64,000 bases of DNA from Caloranaerobacter sp. TR13 (GTDB lineage: Bacteria > Bacillota > Clostridia > Tissierellales > Thermohalobacteraceae): NCBI RefSeq assembly GCF_001316435.1, contig NZ_JXLL01000001.1:124001-188000 (forward strand), given 5' to 3'. The notes beneath the pieces are model-generated. The model was not told the origin of the DNA and searched no databases. It saw nothing but the letters and a program-made list of their open reading frames with translations. The translations under genes were made by a program, and so were the position numbers. How positions within the stretch are numbered: the first letter of the stretch is position 1; every line of letters begins with the position of its first letter. This document shows, in pieces, positions 44,211 through 56,266 of the stretch.

Positions 44211-44228
44211 TTCGGGCTTTTGCCCGAA
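44211..44228 (-). terminator. Terminator of rpsT (minus strand)
   Basis: TTCGGGC / GCCCGAA with a 4-base loop, then TTATTTTTTT on the minus strand. Confidence 0.85.
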
Positions 44229-44249
44229 ATATAAGTGCTACATATTTAA

Positions 44250-44513
44250 TTAAACAGCTTCGTTTAATCTCTTAGCTAGACGGCTAACCTTTCTTGAAGC
44301 TGCATTTTTATGAATAGTTCCTTTTGAAGCAGCTCTATAAAGCTTTTTCTCAACTAGTCTAAGTAAGTTTTTAGCTTCTTCAATATTTCCGTTTTCTAAT
44401 GCTTCATTAAACTTTCTGATGTAAGTTTTGATTTCTGACTTTCTTCTTCTATTTATAGCAGTTCTTTTTTCTATAACTTTAATTCTCTTTTTAGCTGATT
44501 TAATATTTGCCAT
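44250..44513 (-). CDS. rpsT: 30S ribosomal protein S20
   Basis: An 87-residue ribosomal protein that binds 16S rRNA in the small subunit body. The N-terminus MANIKSAKKRIKVIEKRTAINRRRKS and the C-terminal KGTIHKNAASRKVSRLAKRLN are diagnostic. The start at 44513 is preceded by AAGGGGGTG; the frame is open further upstream but lacks a site and family similarity. It is transcribed opposite to its neighbours, as is usual at this locus in Firmicutes. Confidence 0.98.
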   Translation of the reverse strand: MANIKSAKKRIKVIEKRTAINRRRKSEIKTYIRKFNEALENGNIEEAKNLLRLVEKKLYRAASKGTIHKNAASRKVSRLAKRLNEAV

Positions 44514-44720
44514 AGGTTCACCCCCTTCAAATGCAATTGACAAATGATATTTTACCATGAACATATATAAATTGCAAGAAAAATATGTTATTTCTTTTAT
44601 TCCCATGTACCAATAAAATTATGCAGTCAAAAAGATAAATTTGAAAACAAAAATTAAGAATAAATATTTTAATAAAGAGTTAACATAAAGATACTACTAA
44701 TAAATAAAGGTGGTGTCAAA

Positions 44721-45695
44721 ATGCTGCAAATAAGAACTGACTTGGCGGTTGAAGCGAGAGAGTTATATAAAGAAAAGAATAATATTGAAGTATCTGGAGT
44801 TGAAGTTGAGAGAGAGGAAAAAGAAAACTATACAATAACAAGGGTAAAAATAGTTAATGAAACTGGTATGGCTCAAATGGGAAAACCAATAGGTAACTAT
44901 ATTACTATAGAAGCACCAGCATTAAAAAAAGCAGACCAAGATTTAAAAGATGAAATTAGTAAAGTATTAGCCAAAGAACTTAAGGCCTTGCACAAACTTG
45001 ATAAAAGTAATAAAACTTTAGTTGTAGGTTTAGGCAATTGGAATGTAACTCCTGATGCCTTGGGTCCAAAAGTAGTAGACAAAATTTTGGTTACAAGACA
45101 TTACTTTGAAGCTTACAAAAAGACTGAAGATGAAACAATGGCGAATGTTTCTGCTATTTCTCCAGGTGTAATGGGCCTTACTGGGATTGAAACAGGAGAA
45201 ATAATAAAGGGGGTTGTTGAAAAGATTAAACCAGATTTAGTCATAGCCGTAGATGCATTAGCATCTAGGAAAATGGAAAGAGTAAGTAGTACTATTCAGA
45301 TTTCTGATACAGGAATTAGCCCAGGTTCTGGTGTCGGAAATAAAAGGAAAGGTTTAAATAAAGAATATTTAGGTATTCCAGTTATAGCAATAGGTGTACC
45401 TACTGTCGTTGACGCTGCAACAATGGTAAATGATACTATTGATATGATAGTAAGTGAAATGAAAAAACAAGCTAAGGTTGGAAGTAATTTTTATTCTATG
45501 CTAGAAGACATGGAAAGTGAAGATAAATATCAGCTAATTAAAGAAGTATTAAATCCTTATATGGGGAATGTGATGGTTACTCCAAAAGAAATTGATGATT
45601 TGATTAATGACCTTTCACAAGTAATTGCAAATGGACTAAATATTTCACTGCATCCAGGAATTGATTTAAAAGATGTAAATAAGTATTTAAATTAG
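44721..45695 (+). CDS. gpr: GPR endopeptidase (germination protease)
   Basis: A 324-residue aspartic-type protease (A25) that starts degradation of SASPs on germination. It is made as a zymogen that removes a short N-terminal propeptide (start MLQIRTDLAVEARELY). Conserved GPR segments are visible: VVGLGNWNVTPDALGPKV, SAISPGVMGLTGIETGEII, VDALASRKMERVSSTIQISDTGI and PGSGVGNKR. AAAGGTGG precedes the ATG. Its substrate, an alpha/beta SASP, is encoded at 4.8-5.1 kb. Forespore expression is expected; no promoter could be fixed confidently. Confidence 0.97.
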   Translation: MLQIRTDLAVEARELYKEKNNIEVSGVEVEREEKENYTITRVKIVNETGMAQMGKPIGNYITIEAPALKKADQDLKDEISKVLAKELKALHKLDKSNKTLVVGLGNWNVTPDALGPKVVDKILVTRHYFEAYKKTEDETMANVSAISPGVMGLTGIETGEIIKGVVEKIKPDLVIAVDALASRKMERVSSTIQISDTGISPGSGVGNKRKGLNKEYLGIPVIAIGVPTVVDAATMVNDTIDMIVSEMKKQAKVGSNFYSMLEDMESEDKYQLIKEVLNPYMGNVMVTPKEIDDLINDLSQVIANGLNISLHPGIDLKDVNKYLN

Positions 45696-45728
45696 CGACT
45701 TAAAGCTTAGGCTTAGTCGCTTTTTTTC
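45694..45728 (+). terminator. Terminator of gpr
   Basis: AGCGACT / AGTCGCT outer stem with an inner AAGC/GCTT stem, followed by seven T. It overlaps the stop codon. Confidence 0.85.
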
Positions 45729-45805
45729 TATCATAATAACAAAAACTACCGAATATAATTTCATATAGTAGTCTAACATTAGAGAAGTATAGGGGAGTGT
45801 TACCT

Positions 45806-47098
45806 ATGAGCCAAAGGATTTATAAAGACAAGGGGATTTGGTATATTATAATAGCCATTTTATGTCTAACGCTGTTTTTTATAGGATTTAAAATAATTTC
45901 TAAGCTTTCAAACGATTTTGCCAAGGATGATAATGAAGAAGTTGTAGAGGCATTTAATTATATTTCGTACTATGATGGGCAGAATGAGAATAGTTTAGAA
46001 AAAATAAATAGTACTGATTTATTTAGTGTAGAAAATAAAAAGCGTTATTTAAAAACTGATAATATAGATAATTTTTTTTTGAAAATAATCATTAACTCTA
46101 ATTCATATATGAAGGTCATGTATTATGAAAAATATATGAATAGTTTTGATAAAGGTCTTATTAATGAATTATTAGATAGTTTAAAATCATATTTTCAAAT
46201 GACTTCTTTTTTGAAGGCACAGATAGAAACAATTTTAAATAGAGAAGATATTACTCCTGTAAATAGTGTAAATTACTATAGTAAAAATGAAACGACAGAT
46301 GATGAAAATCAAAATATTGCTAAGCAGTCAGCTAGTTCGAATGAAAATGGAGAAGTAAAGATAAAGGAAGATATAATATTTATTGAAGATCCTTATGAAA
46401 CAAACGAAGGAAATATTTTAACAGATAAAAATATAAAAACAAAAAATATAAAAAAACTAAAAGTAAATAAAGAAAAACCGTATATACTGATATATCATAC
46501 ACATGGAACTGAAGCATATCTGCCTATAAGGTCAAATAGATATCATACTACAAAAAGAGATTATAATGTTATAAAGATAGGTGATATTATAACAGATGTA
46601 CTTAAGGAAAAAGGACATAAAGTTAAGCATATTGATATCTATCATGATATACCTTCATATAATCAATCATATACAAGGTCTTTATCAACAGTTAAGGATA
46701 TAATAAATAAAGATAAAAATATAAAGATAATTTTTGATATACATAGAGATGGTATTCCAGAAGATGCAAGCTATATTAAAAAAGCTTTAGCTGAAAGTAA
46801 GGTTAAAATTAATGGTGTTGATGTTGCCACATACACATTTGTTATTGGGCCTGAAAATCCAAATAAAGACAAGATATTAAATTTTGCTAAATACATGAAA
46901 GAAGTTTCTGATAAGATGTATCCTGGATTATGTAAGGGAATTGTGATAAAACCTTATGGTAAGTTTAACCAATATGTAAACGACTATTATGCATTAATAG
47001 AAGTAGGTAGTAATTTAAATACGATTGAAGAAGCTAAAAGATCAGCAAAACTTATTGGAAATGTTTTAGATATGGCATTAAGAGGTATTATCGAATAG
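45806..47098 (+). CDS. spoIIP: Stage II sporulation protein P (SpoIIP)
   Basis: A 430-residue membrane-anchored amidase/endopeptidase that, with SpoIID and SpoIIM, thins septal peptidoglycan so the mother cell can engulf the forespore. There is one N-terminal membrane helix (IWYIIIAILCLTLFFIGFKII), a long variable linker, and the catalytic domain with IYHTHGTEAYLP and IFDIHRDGIP zinc-binding motifs and EVGSNLNTIEEA at the end. The ATG at 45806 has AGGGGAG 9 bases upstream; an in-frame GTG at 45797 overlaps that site. CATATAGT upstream (45762) recalls a sigma-E -10 element but no matching -35 was found. Confidence 0.95.
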   Translation: MSQRIYKDKGIWYIIIAILCLTLFFIGFKIISKLSNDFAKDDNEEVVEAFNYISYYDGQNENSLEKINSTDLFSVENKKRYLKTDNIDNFFLKIIINSNSYMKVMYYEKYMNSFDKGLINELLDSLKSYFQMTSFLKAQIETILNREDITPVNSVNYYSKNETTDDENQNIAKQSASSNENGEVKIKEDIIFIEDPYETNEGNILTDKNIKTKNIKKLKVNKEKPYILIYHTHGTEAYLPIRSNRYHTTKRDYNVIKIGDIITDVLKEKGHKVKHIDIYHDIPSYNQSYTRSLSTVKDIINKDKNIKIIFDIHRDGIPEDASYIKKALAESKVKINGVDVATYTFVIGPENPNKDKILNFAKYMKEVSDKMYPGLCKGIVIKPYGKFNQYVNDYYALIEVGSNLNTIEEAKRSAKLIGNVLDMALRGIIE

Positions 47099-47165
47099 AT
47101 TATAGTGCTTTTTTTTTTAGAATAAAAGTGCTATAATAATGTATGTGCTAATTGGAGGTGTTTAC

Positions 47166-47699
47166 ATGAGTGAAGAAGCTAAAAAAGAAATACTAGAATG
47201 GATAAAAAGTATATTGTTTGCTGTTGTTATAGCTATAATAATTAAAACCTTTATTTTCAATACTACATACGTTCTTGGGTATTCTATGTATCCGACTCTG
47301 CATGAGGGCGATAGATTATTTACCAATAAGTTGATATATATTATGGGAGAACCGAAAAGAGGAGATATAGTTGTACTTAAAGCACCAGATGTACCAGATA
47401 AAGATTACATTAAACGCGTGGTAGCTGTTGAAAATGATGAGATAAAAATAGTAGATGGCAAGGTATATATTAATGGGAAAGTGCTAGATGAATATTATTT
47501 AAAAGGTAGTTTGTATACTCATGGTAATATAGATTTGAAAGTTCCCAAAGGTTATGTGTTTGTGTTAGGGGATAATAGAAGGTTAGGTGCAAGTAAAGAT
47601 AGTAGGTATTTTGGACCAGTACCTGTAAAACTTATTAAAGGTAAAGCAGTATTTAGGTATTATCCTTTTGACAACAGATTTGGGTCATTATATAAATAA
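47166..47699 (+). CDS. lepB: Signal peptidase I
   Basis: A 177-residue type I signal peptidase that cuts signal peptides from exported proteins at the outer membrane face. There is one N-terminal membrane anchor (ILFAVVIAIIIKTFIF), then catalytic Ser in GYSMYPTLHEGD, catalytic Lys in DYIKRVVAVE and the family box GDNRR...SKDSRYFGPV. Its short length is typical of SipS-type enzymes. The ATG at 47166 has TTGGAGGTG upstream; an earlier ATG at 47139 lies before the site. It sits between spoIIP and a small membrane protein. Confidence 0.95.
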   Translation: MSEEAKKEILEWIKSILFAVVIAIIIKTFIFNTTYVLGYSMYPTLHEGDRLFTNKLIYIMGEPKRGDIVVLKAPDVPDKDYIKRVVAVENDEIKIVDGKVYINGKVLDEYYLKGSLYTHGNIDLKVPKGYVFVLGDNRRLGASKDSRYFGPVPVKLIKGKAVFRYYPFDNRFGSLYK

Positions 47700-47744
47700 G
47701 TATAAATATTTTTAACTTTGTCCATAATAATCTTGGTGATTATT

Positions 47745-48095
47745 ATGGGAACAAGACTTGAAAAATTAAATGAAAGAAAGCTTAGGCATAAGATAAGACA
47801 AAGAAGAAGACTAACAATTTTATTAGTTATTTTGATTTTGTTTATTGGACTTAGAATCGTTGATCAATCTTTTATTGAGCTTTTGCAAATTGATGATGAG
47901 AAATTGTTTGAATACAGTTATTTAAATGGTATATACAAAATACAATTAATGGGTAATGTTTATAATATAAAAAAATCTGATGTTGATATATACTATGAGA
48001 AATATAAAACTATAGTATTGAATTATGTTAAACAAATAAAAAATTTAATAGTAGAATTTTTTAAAAATGAGCCGGGCTTAAGCCCGGTGTTTTAG
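47745..48095 (+). CDS. Hypothetical single-span membrane protein
   Basis: A 116-residue protein. A strongly basic N-terminus (RLEKLNERKLRHKIRQRRR) precedes one membrane helix (LTILLVILILFIGLRIV), and the remainder is outside. The last codons (NEPGLSPVF) lie inside a terminator hairpin, so the natural tail is shaped by the terminator. The ATG at 47745 has GGTGA 5 bases upstream, which is modest. It lies between lepB and lepA, a place where small conserved clostridial membrane proteins are often found. No family is recognised. Confidence 0.65.
   Translation: MGTRLEKLNERKLRHKIRQRRRLTILLVILILFIGLRIVDQSFIELLQIDDEKLFEYSYLNGIYKIQLMGNVYNIKKSDVDIYYEKYKTIVLNYVKQIKNLIVEFFKNEPGLSPVF
48072..48093 (+). 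terminator. Terminator overlapping the end of the small membrane protein gene
   Basis: CCGGGC / GCCCGG with a TTAA loop, then TGTTTT. The stop codon falls at its 3' edge, so the hairpin is translated. Confidence 0.8.
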
Positions 48096-48187
48096 TATAT
48101 CAACGTTTTGTTAATTTATACTTTTAACACATTATATATTATGTTATAATTGTTTAGAATTACTTCCATGTTATGAGGAGGATAGAT

Positions 48188-49999
48188 ATGCCGAAAGATA
48201 GACAGAAAAGAGTAAGAAATTTTTCTATAATAGCTCATATAGATCATGGTAAATCAACATTAGCTGATAGATTGATTGAGAAAACAGGTCTTCTTACTGA
48301 AAGAGAGATGAAGGACCAAATATTAGATAATATGGATTTAGAGCGTGAAAGAGGAATTACAATAAAATTACAAACTACAAGATTGATCTACAAGGCTAAA
48401 GATGGCGAAGAGTATATTTTAAATCTTATAGATACACCGGGTCATGTCGATTTTAACTATGAGGTATCAAGAAGTTTAGCTGCTTGTGAAGGTGCTCTTC
48501 TAGTAGTTGATGCAGCACAAGGCGTTGAGGCTCAAACTTTAGCAAATGTTTATTTAGCGTTAGAACAAGATTTAGAGATAATACCGGTTATTAATAAAAT
48601 AGATTTACCAAGTGCAAGACCAGAAGAAATAAAAAGAGAAATAGAAGATGTGATTGGATTAGATTGTGAAGATGCACCTATGATATCAGCTAAGGAAGGA
48701 CTAAATATAGAGGATGTATTAGAAAGTATCGTAAAGAAAATACCAGCACCTACGGGTGATATTAATGCTCCATTGAAAGCATTAATATTTGATTCATATT
48801 ATGACAGTTATAAAGGCGTTATAACTTATATAAGAGTAGTCGAAGGAAGTATAAAGCCAGGTATGAAAATAAAAATGATGGCAACTGGAAAAACTTTTGA
48901 AGTTAATGAAGTTGGTATATTTGCACCTAATCAAGTGCCAATAGGTGAGTTGAATGCTGGAGATGTTGGTTATGTCGCTGCAAGTATAAAAAATGTTAGA
49001 GATGCAAGAGTTGGGGATACAATAACTGATGCACAAAATCCAACTGAAAAGCCTTTGCCAGGTTATAAAAAAGTTACACCTATGGTATACTGTGGGGTAT
49101 ATCCAGCTGAGGGTGAAGATTATAATAACGTTAAAGATGCATTAGAAAAACTACAGGTAAATGATGCTGCATTAGTGTTTGAGCCTGAGACATCTGCAGC
49201 ATTGGGATTTGGATTTAGATGTGGGTTTTTAGGATTATTGCATATGGAAATTATTCAGGAAAGATTAGAAAGAGAATTTAATTTAAATATTGTTACTACA
49301 GCTCCTAGTGTTATTTACAAGGTAATGAAAAAAGATGGTGAAATGCTAACTATTCAAAATCCTACAAACTTGCCACCAGTGGCTGAAATAGAGTATATGG
49401 AAGAGCCGATAGTTGAAGCTTCAATTATGACACCTACTGACTATGTTGGAGCTGTAATGGAATTATGTCAGTCAAGAAGAGGAACATTTAAGAATATGGA
49501 ATATTTAGATCAATCAAGAGTAGTAATGCATTATGACTTACCATTAAACGAAGTAATTTACGACTTTTTCGATGCACTTAAATCAAAGACAAAAGGTTAT
49601 GCATCTTTTGACTATGAGCTTAAAGGATATCAGAAATCTGATTTAGTTAAATTAGATATTTTAATCAACAAAGAGCTTGTTGATGCATTTTCTATAATAG
49701 TTCATACAGATAAAGCTTATGAAAGAGCTAGAAGTATAGTTGAAAAGTTAAAGGACGTTATACCAAGACATTTATTTGCTGTTCCAATTCAGGCAGCGAT
49801 TGGTTCAAAAGTAATTGCTAGAGAAACTATCAAAGCATTAAGAAAAGATGTACTTGCAAAATGTTATGGTGGGGACGTATCAAGAAAGAAAAAACTATTG
49901 CAGAAACAAAAAGAAGGTAAAAAACGAATGAGGCAATTAGGTAATGTTGAAGTACCTCAGGAAGCCTTTTTAGCAGTATTGAAATTTGATGATAAATAA
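48188..49999 (+). CDS. lepA: Elongation factor 4 (LepA)
   Basis: A 603-residue translational GTPase that acts on the ribosome and in 30S assembly. GTPase motifs: AHIDHGKST (G1), RGITI (G2), DTPGHVDF (G3), NKIDLP (G4) and SAKEG (G5). EF-G-like domains II, III and V follow, and the LepA-specific C-terminal domain ends with [24 protein letters not shown]. The ATG at 48188 has GAGGAGG 6 bases upstream; an earlier ATG at 48173 was rejected. It stands before hemW, as in other Firmicutes. Confidence 0.98.
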   Translation: MPKDRQKRVRNFSIIAHIDHGKSTLADRLIEKTGLLTEREMKDQILDNMDLERERGITIKLQTTRLIYKAKDGEEYILNLIDTPGHVDFNYEVSRSLAACEGALLVVDAAQGVEAQTLANVYLALEQDLEIIPVINKIDLPSARPEEIKREIEDVIGLDCEDAPMISAKEGLNIEDVLESIVKKIPAPTGDINAPLKALIFDSYYDSYKGVITYIRVVEGSIKPGMKIKMMATGKTFEVNEVGIFAPNQVPIGELNAGDVGYVAASIKNVRDARVGDTITDAQNPTEKPLPGYKKVTPMVYCGVYPAEGEDYNNVKDALEKLQVNDAALVFEPETSAALGFGFRCGFLGLLHMEIIQERLEREFNLNIVTTAPSVIYKVMKKDGEMLTIQNPTNLPPVAEIEYMEEPIVEASIMTPTDYVGAVMELCQSRRGTFKNMEYLDQSRVVMHYDLPLNEVIYDFFDALKSKTKGYASFDYELKGYQKSDLVKLDILINKELVDAFSIIVHTDKAYERARSIVEKLKDVIPRHLFAVPIQAAIGSKVIARETIKALRKDVLAKCYGGDVSRKKKLLQKQKEGKKRMRQLGNVEVPQEAFLAVLKFDDK

Positions 50000-50005
50000 A
50001 ACAAC

Positions 50006-50031
50006 AGGGCACACTTTAGTAGTGTGCCTTA
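50006..50031 (+). terminator. Probable terminator after lepA
   Basis: AGGGCACAC / GTGTGCCTT with a 7-base loop. The T-tract is weak (AAAATTT), so read-through into hemW is likely. Confidence 0.55.
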
Positions 50032-50056
50032 AAATTTAATTAAAGGAGAATTAATT

Positions 50057-51193
50057 ATGAATGAATTAGGAATATACATTCATATACCATTTTGTATAAG
50101 CAAATGTTTTTATTGTGATTTTAATTCATATACAGATAAATCATATATTATTGAAGATTATATAAAATATTTAAAGAAAGAAATAGATTTGTACTCAGTT
50201 GAATTAAAAGATTATAAAGTTAAAACAATATTTATTGGAGGTGGAACACCTTCTAGTATAGATAGTAAATTTTTATGTGATATTGTAAATCATATTTATA
50301 AAAAGTTTGATATTTCTACGTCAATTGAATTTACAATAGAAGCAAATCCAAAAACATTAAATAAATATAAATTAAATGATTATAAAAATTTGGGAATAAA
50401 CAGAATAAGTTTAGGTTTGCAGTCTTTCAATGATAATTTATTAAAGAGTATAGGCCGAATTCATACTGCTAAAGATTTTTTAGAAAGCTATGATTTAATA
50501 AGAAAGTTTGGTTTTGATAATGTTAATATAGATGTAATGTTTAATTTGCCAGGACAGACAATAGAAGATGTTGTTGATACATTGAAAAAAGTTATAGCAC
50601 TAAAAACAGAACATATTTCATTTTATAGTTTAAAAATAGAAGAAGGGACATTGTTTTATAAACTATATAATGAATCTAGATTAAACTTACCTGATGAAGA
50701 TATAGAAAGGGATATGTATTATAAAGGAATAGAATTATTAGAAGATAACAATTTTATACATTATGAAATATCCAATTTCGCCAAACCTGGTTATGAATGT
50801 AAGCATAACTTAATATATTGGAATGTAAAACCTTATCTTGGCTTAGGATTATCTGCTCATTCTAATATAAATAGTAAAAGATGGAGCAATTTTGGAGACT
50901 TTAAACGGTATTTTAAGTGTTTAAATGAAGATAGCTTACCTATTGAAGAAAGTGAAAAAATAGATATAGAAATGGAAATGGCAGAATTTATGATATTAGG
51001 TCTAAGATTAATCAAAGGAATAAAGAAATCAGACTTTAAAAATAGGTTTGGATTGAATGTAGAAGATATATATGGCAGTCAGTTAAAAAGTTTAGAAGAT
51101 AAAGGTTTAATAGAAAATAAAGAAGAATATATTAGGTTAACAAAAAGAGGAATTGATTTATCCAACTTAGTTTTTGCAGAATTACTCCCTTAA
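50057..51193 (+). CDS. hemW: Heme chaperone / coproporphyrinogen oxidase-like protein HemW
   Basis: A 378-residue radical SAM protein. The cluster motif is CISKCFYCDF (CxxxCxxC), followed by FIGGGTPSSI, the SAM-binding GGTP segment. EANPKTL, RISLGLQSFND and LPGQTIEDV are typical of the HemN/HemW family. The length and the form of the motif favour HemW, a heme-binding and transfer protein, over oxygen-independent coproporphyrinogen oxidase. Its place between lepA and hrcA is the standard one for hemW. AAAGGAG precedes the ATG. Confidence 0.94.
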   Translation: MNELGIYIHIPFCISKCFYCDFNSYTDKSYIIEDYIKYLKKEIDLYSVELKDYKVKTIFIGGGTPSSIDSKFLCDIVNHIYKKFDISTSIEFTIEANPKTLNKYKLNDYKNLGINRISLGLQSFNDNLLKSIGRIHTAKDFLESYDLIRKFGFDNVNIDVMFNLPGQTIEDVVDTLKKVIALKTEHISFYSLKIEEGTLFYKLYNESRLNLPDEDIERDMYYKGIELLEDNNFIHYEISNFAKPGYECKHNLIYWNVKPYLGLGLSAHSNINSKRWSNFGDFKRYFKCLNEDSLPIEESEKIDIEMEMAEFMILGLRLIKGIKKSDFKNRFGLNVEDIYGSQLKSLEDKGLIENKEEYIRLTKRGIDLSNLVFAELLP

Positions 51194-51237
51194 TGCGGTT
51201 ATTAATTAGCAACTATCAACTAATTAACACAAAGGTA

Positions 51238-51266
51238 TTGACAAATTTTAAAAACAGTGATAATTT
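51238..51266 (+). promoter_or_regulatory. Probable promoter of the hrcA-grpE-dnaK operon
   Basis: TTGACA followed after 15-17 bases by GATAAT or TAATTT (overlapping choices for the -10), just upstream of the CIRCE operator. Confidence 0.6.
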
Positions 51267-51278
51267 AAAAACATAAGA

Positions 51279-51305
51279 TTAGCACTCGATAGGGTAGAGT
51301 GCTAA
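51279..51305 (+). promoter_or_regulatory. CIRCE operator
   Basis: TTAGCACTC, 9 bases, GAGTGCTAA: a perfect match to the consensus binding site of HrcA. It lies in the leader of hrcA itself, so the repressor controls its own operon. Confidence 0.98.
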
Positions 51306-51369
51306 TAAAAATTATAAGTTTTACAAATTATAAAGTTTAGGCTTTCTATAACTAATTGAGGTGGTATGT

Positions 51370-52404
51370 ATGATATTGAATGATAGAAAGCTTAAAATCC
51401 TGCAGGCGATAATTCACAGTTATATTACAAATGCTGAGCCAGTAGGATCAAGAACTATTGCAAAAAAATATAATCTAGGAGTTAGTTCAGCTACTATACG
51501 AAATGAGATGTCAGATCTAGAAGAATTGGGATATTTACTACAGCCTCATACTTCAGCTGGAAGGATACCATCTGATAAAGCATACAGACTATATGTTGAC
51601 AATTTAATGCAGATAAAGAAAATTACAGAAGAAGAAAGAAAAAAGATAAAACTAGGCTTACTTAAAGAAATAAGAGAAATAGAACAAGTTATACAAAATG
51701 CAGCTAAAATTTTATCTAAACTTACAAATTATACATCTTTAGCAATTGCTCCTCAAATAAGAAGAAGTAAATTAAAGAGAATACAACTAATACCTATAGA
51801 TGAACATAAAGTATTAGTTGTTATGGTTACTGATACAGGAATAGTTAAAAATACAGTATTTAGAATTGGAAATGGTATAAAAGAAGAACAATTAGAAAAA
51901 ATCACAAATTATTTAAATAGTAGACTAAAAGGATGTTCAATAGAAGATATAAATAAGAATATTGAAACAGAGCTTGTAAAAGAGATGTATAGTTTAAAAA
52001 ATACGATAAAGGATATTTTACCATTAATAAATCAATCAATAGATGGTATGTACGAGGTAGATTTGTTTGCAGACGGTGTAACTAACATATTTAATTTTCC
52101 AGAGTATAATGATATTGCGAAAGCAAAAAGCTTTATATCATTTATAGAAAATAAGGAATCTGTAGTTGATATGCTTTTAAAGAGTGGATTCCATGACATT
52201 CAGATTACTATTGGTAGTGAAAATTGTTATGAAGAGGTAAGTAGCTGTAGTTTAATTACTGCAACATATAGTTTAAATGGCAAAACAATAGGCAAAATTG
52301 GTGTAATTGGACCTACAAGAATGGATTATTCAAAGGTAGTCTCTGTTGTCAAATCAATAGCTTTTGATTTAAATGAGATTTTGAAAAACTATTTTACATT
52401 ATAA
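51370..52404 (+). CDS. hrcA: Heat-inducible transcription repressor HrcA
   Basis: A 344-residue repressor of class I heat-shock genes that binds CIRCE. The N-terminal winged helix is seen in ERKLKILQ-type sequence (LNDRKLKILQAIIHSYI), GSRTIAKKYNLGVSSATIRNEMSDLEELG and QPHTSAGRIPSDKAYRLYVD. The C-terminal GAF-like dimerisation domain ends with IGVIGPTRMDYSKVVSVV. The ATG at 51370 has GAGGTGG 5 bases upstream; a GTG at 51361 is in frame but lies within that site. It is first in hrcA-grpE-dnaK-dnaJ. Confidence 0.97.
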   Translation: MILNDRKLKILQAIIHSYITNAEPVGSRTIAKKYNLGVSSATIRNEMSDLEELGYLLQPHTSAGRIPSDKAYRLYVDNLMQIKKITEEERKKIKLGLLKEIREIEQVIQNAAKILSKLTNYTSLAIAPQIRRSKLKRIQLIPIDEHKVLVVMVTDTGIVKNTVFRIGNGIKEEQLEKITNYLNSRLKGCSIEDINKNIETELVKEMYSLKNTIKDILPLINQSIDGMYEVDLFADGVTNIFNFPEYNDIAKAKSFISFIENKESVVDMLLKSGFHDIQITIGSENCYEEVSSCSLITATYSLNGKTIGKIGVIGPTRMDYSKVVSVVKSIAFDLNEILKNYFTL

Positions 52405-52488
52405 GGGTGTGAGATTCTATCTTGCACCCAATGTATTGAATAGAATATATATGTATATGTTTATGAATATTGAAAAGAGGTGAAATAG

Positions 52489-54940
<2,452 letters not shown>

Positions 54941-54943
54941 ATA

Positions 54944-54982
54944 AACCAAAGCTAAATCCTCTGGATTTAGCTTTGGTTTTTG
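54944..54982 (+). terminator. Strong hairpin terminator between dnaK and dnaJ
   Basis: A perfect 16-bp stem from AACCAAAGCTAAATCC to its complement with a 3-base loop, then TTT. It should sharply lower dnaJ relative to dnaK, or stabilise the dnaK mRNA. Confidence 0.9.
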
Positions 54983-55003
54983 ATGTTGAAAGGTGGTGAA
55001 AGA

Positions 55004-56146
55004 ATGAGCAATAGAGATTACTATGAAATATTAGGAGTTAATAAAAATGCATCGGAGCAAGAAATCAAGAAAGCATATAGAAAATTAGCAAAAAAATATC
55101 ATCCAGACCTAAATCCAGGGGATAAGGAAGCAGAACAAAAATTTAAAGAGATAAATGAAGCTTATGAAGTGTTGAGTGACTCAGAAAAAAGAGCGAGATA
55201 CGATAGATTTGGGCATGCAGGTGTAAATGGCAATGCGGCAGGAGGATTTGGTCAAGGCTTTGGTGGATTCGAAGGCTTTGGTGGATTTGGTGATATATTT
55301 GATGATATTTTTGAAGCTTTTGGTGGAGGTTTTTCACGAAGAAGAAAAGCAGGACCTAGAAGAGGTGCCGATTTAAAATATACACTAGATTTAGAATTCG
55401 AAGAAGCAGCTTTTGGCACCCAAAAGGAAATAAAAATTAGACGAACTGAAGACTGTTCAGTATGTCATGGAACAGGTGCTAAACCAGGCACTAAGAAAAC
55501 CACTTGTCCGAAGTGTAATGGTACAGGAGAAGTAAGATATGCTCACAATACGCCTTTTGGTCAGTTTGTGAATGTAAGAACTTGTGATAGATGTCATGGT
55601 ACAGGAGAAATTATAGAAGTACCATGTTCGAATTGTGGAGGAACTGGCAAAGAACGCCGTTTAAAAAAGATAAATATAAAAATACCAGCAGGAGTAGATA
55701 CAGGTTCAGTGATACCTCTTAGAGGAGAAGGGGAGCCTGGTGAAAAAGGAGGACCTCCAGGAGATTTATATGTTTATATAAATGTATTACCTCATGAAAT
55801 CTTTGAACGTGAAGGAAATGATGTTATTTGTGAAATACCAATTACTTTTGTACAGGCGGCATTAGGAGCTACTATTGAAGTTCCAACACTTGATGGGAAA
55901 GTAAGATATAACATACCAGAAGGAACACAAACAGGTACAATTTTTAGGTTAAAAAATAAAGGTATTCCATATATAAGAGGTAATGGTAGAGGAGACCAGT
56001 ATGTTAAGGTGAAAGTGCAAGTACCTAAGAAATTAAACGAGAAGCAGAAACAGATTTTAAGAGAATTTGCTAAAGCTACAGGTGATAAAGTACATGAGCA
56101 TAAAAAAGGATTTTTCGATAAAGTAAAAGATGCTTTCGGAGGTTAA
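55004..56146 (+). CDS. dnaJ: Chaperone DnaJ (Hsp40)
   Basis: A 380-residue co-chaperone that delivers substrates to DnaK and stimulates its ATPase. The J domain has the HPD motif in [11 protein letters not shown] Gly/Phe-rich region follows ([15 protein letters not shown]). The zinc domain has four CxxCxGxG repeats ([32 protein letters not shown]). The C-terminal substrate domain is complete. The ATG at 55004 has AAAGGTGG upstream; the frame is open 24 bases further, within the terminator. It is the third chaperone gene of the operon, behind an internal terminator. Confidence 0.98.
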   Translation: MSNRDYYEILGVNKNASEQEIKKAYRKLAKKYHPDLNPGDKEAEQKFKEINEAYEVLSDSEKRARYDRFGHAGVNGNAAGGFGQGFGGFEGFGGFGDIFDDIFEAFGGGFSRRRKAGPRRGADLKYTLDLEFEEAAFGTQKEIKIRRTEDCSVCHGTGAKPGTKKTTCPKCNGTGEVRYAHNTPFGQFVNVRTCDRCHGTGEIIEVPCSNCGGTGKERRLKKINIKIPAGVDTGSVIPLRGEGEPGEKGGPPGDLYVYINVLPHEIFEREGNDVICEIPITFVQAALGATIEVPTLDGKVRYNIPEGTQTGTIFRLKNKGIPYIRGNGRGDQYVKVKVQVPKKLNEKQKQILREFAKATGDKVHEHKKGFFDKVKDAFGG

Positions 56147-56176
56147 AATCACTCCATATTCAGTGGAGTGATTTAC
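56146..56176 (+). terminator. Terminator of dnaJ
   Basis: AAATCACTCC / GGAGTGATTT with a 9-base loop, directly at the stop codon; T-rich tail of moderate quality. Confidence 0.8.
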
Positions 56177-56266
56177 TTTTGTATTTTTGCTGGTTTTTTT
56201 TAGTTTAATAGGGTATAATAAAGTGGAAATAAAGAAGATTAAATAATAAAAGGATGTGGGGCTAAT

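Noticed and set aside
45731-45769. Sigma-E promoter for spoIIP.
   Set aside because: CATATAGT is a fair -10 but no -35 element lies at a suitable distance.
52404-52430. Hairpin GGGTG/CACCC between hrcA and grpE as a terminator or second CIRCE.
   Set aside because: Short stem, no T-tract and no match to the CIRCE consensus.
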